Assembly: GCA_020629895.1 (NCBI GenBank)
Contig: JAHDCM010000060.1
Coordinates: 1 to 7,396 of the forward strand
Reading direction: 5' to 3'
DNA: 7,396 bases
DNA from: Bacteroidota bacterium
Lineage (GTDB): Bacteria > Bacteroidota > Bacteroidia > Chitinophagales > UBA2359
Shown: positions 1-5,732 of the stretch, piece by piece
Numbering within the stretch: the stretch's first letter is position 1
Layout of the letters: the number at the start of each line of letters is the position of its first letter
Program-made: the position numbers and the translations under genes
Notes under the pieces: model-generated
Databases searched by the model: none
Seen by the model: the letters and a program-made list of their open reading frames with translations, nothing else
Told to the model about the DNA's origin: nothing

Positions 1-858
1 CCATTTTTTTAATTCTGTTGGGTTAGCTTCTGCTTCTTCAATAATGATCTTTTTTTGTGCTTTGAGTTCAGCAATAAATACTCTTGCTTCTGCTCTTTGA
101 TCTTCTGATACGATGTTATATAGATGTTGTTTTAAGGCTTTATTTTTTAAATCCGTAGGGATATAGATTTTTAGTCTTCTACAAATCTTTTTTAATTCCG
201 TTAGTTCATTTCCGTACCCACTATCTCTTAGTTTTTCTTTTAACAGTTGTTCAGGAAAATATGTAACTTTTAAATCGAAGGGTATATTATTAATAAAAAA
301 ATCAATTTTTTTTACTAGCCCTACAGTTGGCAATACAATATCATGATCTTTAAAGAGGTCCTCTATTATTATGGATGTCCAATGATTGTACCATGAACTC
401 AAGGTATATCCCCTCAAACTATCTAGCAGATTTCCTTCGATTTGCTTATTTATTTCTTCATACGATTGAATTTGCTTTACATAATTATTGACTATGTTTT
501 TTTCTAAACTATTACCAAAAGAACCTCCCCAGTCGAAATGTTGTAACCTATTCAGTTGGTCAACCAAATAATCTTGATTAATAAGTCTGTTTGTTCGCTC
601 TTCTTGATACTTTTGATTGATAAAATGATTAATGAATTTATCAGTTATATCTGTAATTTCAAAAACATGGGAAAGATAATCTCTGGAACTAATTCCTTCA
701 AGGTTTATACTATGAATATTACAAAACTCCTCCATTGTTTCTCTACGAGACATACTTCTTAACTTTAAATATCGTATGCCTCTATGATCTTGTTCAATAG
801 CTGGGAAATCATTGTTTCGAAAAGCGTTATTAAGTTCATTAAACTGTAAGTTCGTCAT
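1..858 (-). CDS. PD-(D/E)XK-type restriction endonuclease-like protein (3' end outside window)
   Basis: The frame is open from an ATG at 858 to the window edge with no stop, giving the first 286 residues; the C-terminus lies outside. An in-frame TAG at 898-900 and no other ATG before 858 support this start. It overlaps the last 20 bases of the methyltransferase gene, so the two are probably translated together. Around residues 173-200 (DIVLP, then KKIDFFINNIPFDLKVTYFP) there is D186, eight residues, then D195-L-K197. This fits the (P/I)D-x(n)-(D/E)XK metal-binding centre of many restriction endonucleases, with Asp in the usual Glu/Asp position. The first 160 residues are mostly helical and rich in charged and Asn/Gln residues; I recognise no domain there. 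Residues 255-280 look like a charged helix. Together with the adjacent methyltransferase, the likely role is cleavage of DNA unmethylated at the partner's site. The fold assignment rests on one motif and context. Specificity cannot be read. A nuclease of an unrelated defence system is the main alternative. Confidence 0.72.
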   Translation of the reverse strand, partial: MTNLQFNELNNAFRNNDFPAIEQDHRGIRYLKLRSMSRRETMEEFCNIHSINLEGISSRDYLSHVFEITDITDKFINHFINQKYQEERTNRLINQDYLVDQLNRLQHFDWGGSFGNSLEKNIVNNYVKQIQSYEEINKQIEGNLLDSLRGYTLSSWYNHWTSIIIEDLFKDHDIVLPTVGLVKKIDFFINNIPFDLKVTYFPEQLLKEKLRDSGYGNELTELKKICRRLKIYIPTDLKNKALKQHLYNIVSEDQRAEARVFIAELKAQKKIIIEEAEANPTELKKW

Positions 859-2632
859 GTAGTACCCATTTTTGTTTTTCTGAAAACGTGAAGTTTTCTA
901 CTAAGAGTTTAAGTAAATCAACTTTGCCAACAATGATTTTTTCTGAGAAGACCATTTTCATAATTCGGAGAAATATTTCGTTGGTATCTAACTCTTGTTT
1001 TTCTAACCAGTATTTAATTTTATTAATGAAGATAGTTGCGACTTCAAAATCAGATTTAACAGTTAGTTTTTGTGGTAGATGCCCCTTTTGAAATGTTACT
1101 AGTACATCTCCTTTAATACTTTTTAGTCTATTGAGTTGTCGTGGGGTAAATGTTTTTTGAACTAGCCATTGGAAATCAAGTAATTCGAATCCATTTTTAA
1201 TACAAGCATTGGTTATTGCCTTCCATTCCAATCCTGATAGTGAATGGTAAGTGAGTGAAAAATATTTATTTGGTTTTAAAACCCGCCTTATTTCAGTGAA
1301 AGCTATATTCATGTCTTCTTCAAAAGTTACCTTGTTTTTCTCTCGTTTCTTACTATCAGAAATGACTATTTCCTCCTTATAATTTGTAGAGAATTTTAAC
1401 CAAGAATTCCAAATAATACTTTGTTCAAAATAAGGAACAGCATCTCCATAAGGAGGGTCTGTAAAGATGTAGTCAACAGTTTCGGATTCGATACTTAATG
1501 ATTTAGCATCATCTTGGAGTATGGTAAACGTATTATTGTAGCTAATCGGGTTGAAGTTGAGTTCTCCTTTATTGCCAAATTGATTGAGGTAATCTTTTTT
1601 TCCTTTTATGACTTTGTTGAGTCTATTTTCAAAGTATTTTAAGACATTGTTTTCTAAATATGTTGGTCCTATATAAAAACCTGTCATCCATGCTCCTGGA
1701 GCCATATCCCCTCTACTTTTTATTGGAGGAACGAGCTTTGAACAATTTGCTAAATTAGCCGTAAAAGCAACTTTTAATAATTCCTTTTCTTTTCCAGTAG
1801 CATGCTTATTGATCAATTTCAATAATCTGGCATGGCAAGCGAGTGTTCTTTTGGTGAAAAGATCTGCTATGGTCATTCCTTCCTTTGCAGAAATCCGTGA
1901 ATTGGGAATGAGTTTATTGGTTGGATACCAATCATTAATCTCAAATTCTTTTTCGTATGCTAAATACTCGTTGACTTTTTCTGGAGATAAATGAATTTCT
2001 TTTGCTTTTTTATCACCCTGTTGTTTGTATTTAGCTTTAATAGGAACATTTTTTTTATTTCTCAGTATGGATATTAGTTGAACAGGATTGCCTTCCAGTT
2101 GCCATCGGAACCATTGTTTATTAAATGGTTCAAACTCAAGTTTTATCTTTTCCCATTGCCTTTCTAATAATGGAATATTTATTTCTTTGTTTAAAAGTTG
2201 ATGATTTAAAAAGTTTGCAATGGGATTCAGGTCATTTGAGATAATATTTCGATTGAGAATAAACGCTTCACAACAAAATACACCATAACCTGAAAATGGA
2301 TCAAAAACAGTATCACCCGTTTCAGAATACTTTTCAATTAAATGTTTGAGGTTACTTGAGGGCTTTTTACCCCAATATTTATGCATTTCATATCTATCTC
2401 TCTTCTGCTTCAAAGTATGAGTTTTTGATTTAGTTTTTACATTTAGTGACCAGATAGGATTATTTCTATAAATCTTAATTGTGCTTAAAGATACGGCTTT
2501 TGAAGGAATTAATAAGATTTCTTTTTTTACCTTTGTGCTACTTCTATGAACAATGTATTTGTTGATAGGTTTTATGTTGAATTTTATTTTTTCTGTAACT
2601 AGAGGTGTTTGGCAATGCGCTACCATGACCAT
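839..2632 (-). CDS. DNA methyltransferase (N4-cytosine/N6-adenine type, COG1743-like), modification subunit of R-M pair
   Basis: This 597-aa protein should transfer a methyl group from S-adenosylmethionine to an exocyclic amino group of adenine or cytosine. HKYWGKK (84-90) resembles the motif X region. GDTVFDPFSGYG (106-117) is motif I, binding SAM, and NDLNP (133-137) is motif II-like. FTDPPYGD (390-397) is catalytic motif IV. About 275 residues separate motifs I and IV, leaving room for a target-recognition segment. The block around 255-345 (ADLFTKR, then YFENRL near 334-339) and DPPYGDAVPYFEQ recall by eye the large COG1743/DUF1156 DNA methylases. Residues 520-597 form a small C-terminal helical domain. 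The start is uncertain. ATG codons at 2632 and 2626 both lie antisense to the TPP riboswitch, the next is Met83, directly at the motif X block, and no clear ribosome binding site is visible. The endonuclease-like gene follows with a 20-base overlap, so modification is encoded before restriction. Codons mostly end in A or T, unlike the neighbouring receptor gene. Confidence 0.9.
   Translation of the reverse strand: MVMVAHCQTPLVTEKIKFNIKPINKYIVHRSSTKVKKEILLIPSKAVSLSTIKIYRNNPIWSLNVKTKSKTHTLKQKRDRYEMHKYWGKKPSSNLKHLIEKYSETGDTVFDPFSGYGVFCCEAFILNRNIISNDLNPIANFLNHQLLNKEINIPLLERQWEKIKLEFEPFNKQWFRWQLEGNPVQLISILRNKKNVPIKAKYKQQGDKKAKEIHLSPEKVNEYLAYEKEFEINDWYPTNKLIPNSRISAKEGMTIADLFTKRTLACHARLLKLINKHATGKEKELLKVAFTANLANCSKLVPPIKSRGDMAPGAWMTGFYIGPTYLENNVLKYFENRLNKVIKGKKDYLNQFGNKGELNFNPISYNNTFTILQDDAKSLSIESETVDYIFTDPPYGDAVPYFEQSIIWNSWLKFSTNYKEEIVISDSKKREKNKVTFEEDMNIAFTEIRRVLKPNKYFSLTYHSLSGLEWKAITNACIKNGFELLDFQWLVQKTFTPRQLNRLKSIKGDVLVTFQKGHLPQKLTVKSDFEVATIFINKIKYWLEKQELDTNEIFLRIMKMVFSEKIIVGKVDLLKLLVENFTFSEKQKWVLHDELTV
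2528..2535 (+). promoter_or_regulatory. Candidate promoter -7 element upstream of the TPP riboswitch
   Basis: TACCTTTG matches the Bacteroidota -7 consensus TAnnTTTG exactly. It would start transcription near 2542, about 50 bases before the riboswitch P1 stem. A TTTG at 2499-2502 could be the -33 element, but the 25-base gap is longer than usual, so support is partial. The site lies inside the methyltransferase coding region on the opposite strand. Confidence 0.45.
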
Positions 2633-2697
2633 GCTGAACTGAGATTATACTCTTATTACCTGATCCAGATTATACTGGCGGAGGGAAGTTATAGGAA
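2590..2697 (+). ncRNA. TPP riboswitch (THI element)
   Basis: The conserved THI-box parts occur in order on the plus strand. P1 is 11 continuous pairs with two G-U wobbles, TTTCTGTAACT (2590-2600) with AGTTATAGGAA (2687-2697). P2 is AGAG (2601-2604) with CTCT (2650-2653). P3 is TTTGGCA (2608-2614) with TGCTGAA (2632-2638). Next come CTGAGA (2639-2644), the pyrimidine-sensing motif, then ACCTGATC (2658-2665). P5 is CCAG (2665-2668) with CTGG (2675-2678), and the GCGGAGGGA segment at 2678-2686 closes P4. These segments bind thiamine pyrophosphate in known THI elements, which usually repress thiamine synthesis or uptake genes when TPP is abundant. The first plus-strand gene downstream is the TonB-dependent receptor at 3309. 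No intrinsic terminator is visible just after P1, and the gene start is 611 bases away, so the mode of control is unclear. The 5' end of the methyltransferase gene overlaps it on the other strand. Confidence 0.92.
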
Positions 2698-2710
2698 GCG
2701 CGTCGATACA

Positions 2711-2771
2711 ATGAGTGAATGAATGTAGGGGGATCCTTTATGGTCGCCCTATTGTATTGAATGAGTGAATG
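2711..2771 (+). repeat. Direct repeat pair flanking a short hairpin, just after the riboswitch
   Basis: ATGAGTGAATG occurs at 2711-2721 and again at 2761-2771, 50 bases apart. Between them AGGGGGATC (2727-2735) pairs with GGTCGCCCT (2742-2750) with one G-G mismatch and a G-U pair. TACAAT (2707-2712) and ATTGTA (2751-2756) can pair outside it. No U-run follows, so this is not a standard intrinsic terminator. It sits where a riboswitch expression platform would be expected. The short reading frames beginning at the two ATG codons (3 and 13 codons) are too short to support as genes. Confidence 0.5.
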
Positions 2772-2822
2772 TCTTTACAGATTTTATTTAGCCTTCCTTT
2801 AATTTTTTTCCTTTATATAATT

Positions 2823-3044
2823 AACGTTTGAACGATTCACGTTTCATCTTTCAAACGTGAATCGTTTCATCGTTTACCGCGTTATACCTTTGTAAAAGTG
2901 ATACATTTAATAATATCTTATGTGTAATGTAGAAGGAAAGGTAAATCAGCCAGAGGCTGTTATTTGTCAGGCAAACCACCAGCGATGACGCTGGCGGCAA
3001 CTCCGTCGGACGTTTAATCGTGAATCGTTCAAACGTTTACCGCG
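2823..3044. repeat. 19-bp perfect inverted repeat plus 12-bp direct repeat
   Basis: AACGTTTGAACGATTCACG at 2823-2841 is the exact reverse complement of 3019-3037, about 180 bases away. A related unit at 2851-2882 is in direct orientation to 3017-3044: both contain CGTGAATCGTT and end in CGTTTACCGCGT (2871-2882 and 3033-3044, identical). The arms bracket the promoter-like octamer and two hairpins. This could be the end structure of a non-autonomous mobile element or a repeat family spread through the genome; I cannot tell which from one copy. Confidence 0.75.
2885..2892 (+). promoter_or_regulatory. Second candidate -7 promoter element, between riboswitch and receptor
   Basis: TACCTTTG is again an exact match to TAnnTTTG and is identical to the octamer upstream of the riboswitch. 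It would start transcription near 2899, downstream of the aptamer, giving a receptor transcript without TPP control. The -33 position shows no good TTTG (only TTTC at 2865-2868), so the call is tentative. Confidence 0.35.
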
Positions 3045-3239
3045 TGAGGGATAGTAGCGGTAGCTTGACGAAGCACACGGCTAGTGAGGCTTCGCCTAGC
3101 AGGGCTGACAGCGGAAGACACTGCTAGGTGATATAGCCGAACAGTGTGTGTGCGAGGCAACTACAAGCGGATAGCCCGACCTTTTTTCGCCTTGTGCCTG
3201 TCAATGCGTGGACGCATTGACAGGCGAGGCGAAAAAAGG
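2947..3239. repeat. Block of structured hairpins, probable intergenic repeat element
   Basis: Several perfect stems follow one another: CAGCC/GGCTG (2947-2951/2955-2959); CCAGCG/CGCTGG (2979-2984/2989-2994); a 10-pair stem with one G-U, 3093-3102 with 3121-3130; ACACTG/CAGTGT (3118-3123/3142-3147), which competes with it; and the long hairpin at 3180-3239. The segments GGATAGTAGCGG (3049-3060) and GCGGATAGCCCGAC (3167-3180) sit near the two sides of the second half. By eye this recalls structured intergenic repeats common in Bacteroidota genomes, but that comparison is from memory. It could fold in the receptor mRNA leader, be a small RNA, or be a mobile repeat. Confidence 0.6.
3180..3239. 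repeat. Long two-tier hairpin
   Basis: The outer stem is 12 perfect pairs, CCTTTTTTCGCC (3180-3191) with GGCGAAAAAAGG (3228-3239). After an asymmetric internal loop of 5 and 3 bases, CTGTCAATGCG and its complement form the core of a 12-pair inner stem (3197-3208/3213-3224) closed by TGGA. The U/A-rich tract is inside the outer stem and no U-run follows on either strand, so it is not a textbook rho-independent terminator. Confidence 0.85.
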
Positions 3240-3308
3240 ACACGCCCCATGTTTTTTGATGATTGGGGGATTGAGATTGAGATGAAATTTTTGTTAAAAA
3301 TATATGAT

Positions 3309-5723
3309 ATGAAAAGGCATTTATTGATTTTATTGAGTTTGTTTTTATTGTCCCCTTTGTTGGCAGAGGCGCAGTATCGTTTGGCAGGAACGGTGATAAA
3401 TATGGAGAGTGGTGATCCGATTGTAGGGGCAAATGTGACCTTGGAGGGAACGAATCGAGGAACGGTGACGGATTTGGAAGGGCAGTTTGATTTTGGACGT
3501 TTGGAGGCGGGGACTTATGTGATGGAGGTGTCGTATGTGGGCTATATGGGGCGAGCGGAGGAGATTGATTTAGTGAAGGATTTGGTGTTTGATGTGGGTT
3601 TGGTGAAGGTAGAATTGTTGTTGGATGATGTATTGATTAGTGCGACGCGGGCGAAGGATAATTCGCCGACGACGTTTACAACCGTGACGAAGGAGGAGTT
3701 GGAGAAGGGAAATTTGGCGGTAGATATGCCGTATTTGTTGGAGTTGACGCCTTCGGTGACGGTGACGAGTGATGCGGGAGCGGGTGTTGGTTATACGGGC
3801 ATTCGGGTGCGGGGTAGTGATGCGACGCGGGTGAATATTACCTTAAATGGGATTCCATTGAATGATTCGGAATCGCAGGGGACTTTTTGGGTGAATTTAC
3901 CTGATTTTGCCTCTTCGGTGAATGATATTCAGATACAGCGAGGACTTGGTACTTCGACGAATGGAGCGGCGGCTTTTGGGGCGAGTGTAAATATTCAAAC
4001 GACGACTTTAGAGCCAGCGCCTTATGGGGAGTTGAATAATAGTTATGGGTCGTTTGATACGCGGAAGCATACCGTAAAATTTGGAACGGGAATGATTAAA
4101 GATCGCTTCACTTTTGATGGTCGTTTGTCGAGTATTCAGTCGGATGGTTATGTGGATCGGGCATCGGCAGATTTGAAATCGTATTTCTTTTCGGGGGCTT
4201 TTTATGGAAAGAATAATATTTTGCGGGCGAATATTTTTTCGGGGAAGGAAATCACTTATCAATCGTGGAATGGGGTGTCGGAAGAGTTGTTGGAAACGGA
4301 TCGGACGCATAATGATTATACTTATGATAATCAGGTGGATAATTATCGACAGGATCATTATCAGTTGCATTATTCGCATCAGTTAACTTCGCCTTTGCGT
4401 TTTACGGGTGCTTTGTTTTATACATACGGGACAGGTTTTTATGAGCAGTTTAAGGATGGAGAGGATTTAGCGGATTATGGTTTTGAAAATACGTCTACTT
4501 ATGTGATTGAAGAAGGAGATACGAGTTTGCAAAGCTCGACAGATTTGATTCGTAGAAAGTGGTTGGATAATGATTTTTTTGGAGCAACGTATGGCTTGAA
4601 TTATCAGGAAGGGGCTTTGGATGCGACACTTGGAGGTGGTATTTCGAGATATGTGGGAGACCATTTTGGGGAAGTGATTTGGGCGCGTTTTGCGGGTACG
4701 AATGGAAATATTCGTGATCGGTATTATGATAATACGGGTTTTAAAACGGATGCGAATATTTTCTTGAAAGCGGACTATACAATTAATGAACGGCTTGGTG
4801 TTTTTGGCGATTTGCAGTTTCGAACCATCAACTATGATTTGGAGGGGGTAGATGAGGATCAAGGGCCAATAGATCTGAATTTTCAGTATAATTTTTTCAA
4901 TCCGAAATTTGGAGTGGCGTATCAGTTGACGCCGTGGCAAAAGTTGTATGCTTCGTTTGGGATTGGACATCGGGAGCCTACTAGGGCAAATTTGGTGGAT
5001 AATGCGGTGACGCCTACTGCGGAACAATTGCGTAATTTGGAGGTAGGTTATGAGTTGAAGCGGGCGCGGTATGCGATTTTGGCGAATTATTATTTGATGC
5101 AGTATAAGGATCAGTTAGTATTGACGGGTAATTTGAATGATGTGGGAAGTCCGATTCAGCAGAATGTGCCATCGAGTTATCGGATGGGTTTGGAGTTGAG
5201 CGGTGGCGTATCGCTTTTGGATAATTTGCGTTGGGATGCGAATGTGACGTTTAGCTCGAATAAGATTAAGGAGTTTACACAAACATCAGGTGTTTTTAGT
5301 GATGCATGGGATTACTTAGGGGATACCACTTTTGTGTATGAAAATACAGATATTTCATTTTCTCCGAGTGTGGTGGCTGCTTCTACTTTGACGTATGAGC
5401 CTGTTCGTAACTTGGAGTTGAGTTTGTTGAGTAAGTTAGTGGGGAAACAGTATTTGGATAATACGTCGAATGATGCGCGTGCGCTTGATCCATTTTTTGT
5501 GAATCATTTACGGGCGCGTTATACCTTGCGTACTAAGTGGGTGGAGCAGATTGGTTTGACTTTTCAGGTGAATAATTTGTTGAATGCCTTGTATGAGTCG
5601 AATGGATATACGTACTTCATCCCGTTTGCGGATGAGTCGGGTAATGTGCGTTTGGATAATTTTAATTTTTATTATCCGCAGGCAGGTGTGAATGTGATGG
5701 GGGGATTGTCGTTAAGATTTTAG
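3309..5723 (+). CDS. omr1: TonB-dependent outer-membrane receptor, probable thiamin-regulated receptor Omr1
   Basis: This receptor should import thiamine or a related compound across the outer membrane using TonB-ExbBD energy. From ATG 3309 it is 804 aa. A signal peptide (KRHLLILLSLFLLSPLLAEA) precedes a likely signal peptidase I cut after AEA at residue 21. Residues 23-100 form a carboxypeptidase-regulatory-like beta domain (VGANVTLEGTNRGTVTD). The plug spans roughly 106-232, with GIRVRGSD (164-171), NGIPLNDSESQGTFWVNLPD (180-199) and QRGLGTSTNGAAAFGASVNI (210-229). A long beta barrel follows and ends in LSLRF with the usual terminal Phe. ATG 3282 would add nine residues; starts further upstream fall in or beside the structured repeat and would bury the signal peptide. 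Plug, barrel and signal peptide make the family call firm. The thiamine role comes from the TPP riboswitch upstream on the same strand, as in known Bacteroidota omr1 genes; no transporter or kinase partner is in the window. Codons end in G unusually often (TTG, GCG, ACG, GTG). Another substrate is possible. Confidence 0.9.
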   Translation: MKRHLLILLSLFLLSPLLAEAQYRLAGTVINMESGDPIVGANVTLEGTNRGTVTDLEGQFDFGRLEAGTYVMEVSYVGYMGRAEEIDLVKDLVFDVGLVKVELLLDDVLISATRAKDNSPTTFTTVTKEELEKGNLAVDMPYLLELTPSVTVTSDAGAGVGYTGIRVRGSDATRVNITLNGIPLNDSESQGTFWVNLPDFASSVNDIQIQRGLGTSTNGAAAFGASVNIQTTTLEPAPYGELNNSYGSFDTRKHTVKFGTGMIKDRFTFDGRLSSIQSDGYVDRASADLKSYFFSGAFYGKNNILRANIFSGKEITYQSWNGVSEELLETDRTHNDYTYDNQVDNYRQDHYQLHYSHQLTSPLRFTGALFYTYGTGFYEQFKDGEDLADYGFENTSTYVIEEGDTSLQSSTDLIRRKWLDNDFFGATYGLNYQEGALDATLGGGISRYVGDHFGEVIWARFAGTNGNIRDRYYDNTGFKTDANIFLKADYTINERLGVFGDLQFRTINYDLEGVDEDQGPIDLNFQYNFFNPKFGVAYQLTPWQKLYASFGIGHREPTRANLVDNAVTPTAEQLRNLEVGYELKRARYAILANYYLMQYKDQLVLTGNLNDVGSPIQQNVPSSYRMGLELSGGVSLLDNLRWDANVTFSSNKIKEFTQTSGVFSDAWDYLGDTTFVYENTDISFSPSVVAASTLTYEPVRNLELSLLSKLVGKQYLDNTSNDARALDPFFVNHLRARYTLRTKWVEQIGLTFQVNNLLNALYESNGYTYFIPFADESGNVRLDNFNFYYPQAGVNVMGGLSLRF

Positions 5724-5732
5724 GCGATAAAA

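Larger units (their letters stand above)
2698..3308. other. 611-base gene-free region between riboswitch and receptor gene
   Basis: No reading frame here looks coding on either strand. The region holds the direct repeat pair at 2711-2771, a T-rich stretch at 2777-2815, the inverted repeat 2823-2841/3019-3037, a promoter-like octamer at 2885-2892, and a block of hairpins from 2947 to 3239. From about 2940 to 3250 it is visibly richer in G+C than the A+T-rich flanks, which suits a structured repeat or inserted element. Confidence 0.7.

Noticed and set aside
556..762. Plus-strand frame opposite the endonuclease-like gene
   Set aside because: The minus-strand frame is open over 858 bases, overlaps the methyltransferase stop in an operon-like way and holds a nuclease motif; the plus frame has none of this.
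2823..3044. CRISPR array
   Set aside because: There are only two or three related units in mixed orientation with no regular spacers.
2947..3179. tRNA or other standard RNA gene
   Set aside because: Hairpins are present, but no cloverleaf, T-loop or anticodon arm could be assembled from them.
3180..3239. Intrinsic transcription terminator
   Set aside because: The stem is strong, but the A/T tract is inside it and the sequence following it on either strand is not U-rich in RNA.
3144..3308. Longer receptor reading frame starting at a GTG at 3144 (859 aa)
   Set aside because: The extra 55 residues are encoded largely by the hairpin repeat and would place a charged stretch ahead of a good signal peptide. 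ATG 3309 (or 3282) is much more plausible.
3124..3432. Minus-strand frame of 102 codons over the repeat and the receptor start
   Set aside because: It is antisense to the hairpin block and to the signal peptide region, has no recognisable protein features, and follows from the composition of the opposite strand.
4008..5027. Two Ile/Arg-rich minus-strand frames inside the receptor gene
   Set aside because: Their low-complexity composition is an artefact of the receptor's codon bias read backwards; the receptor frame explains the DNA fully.
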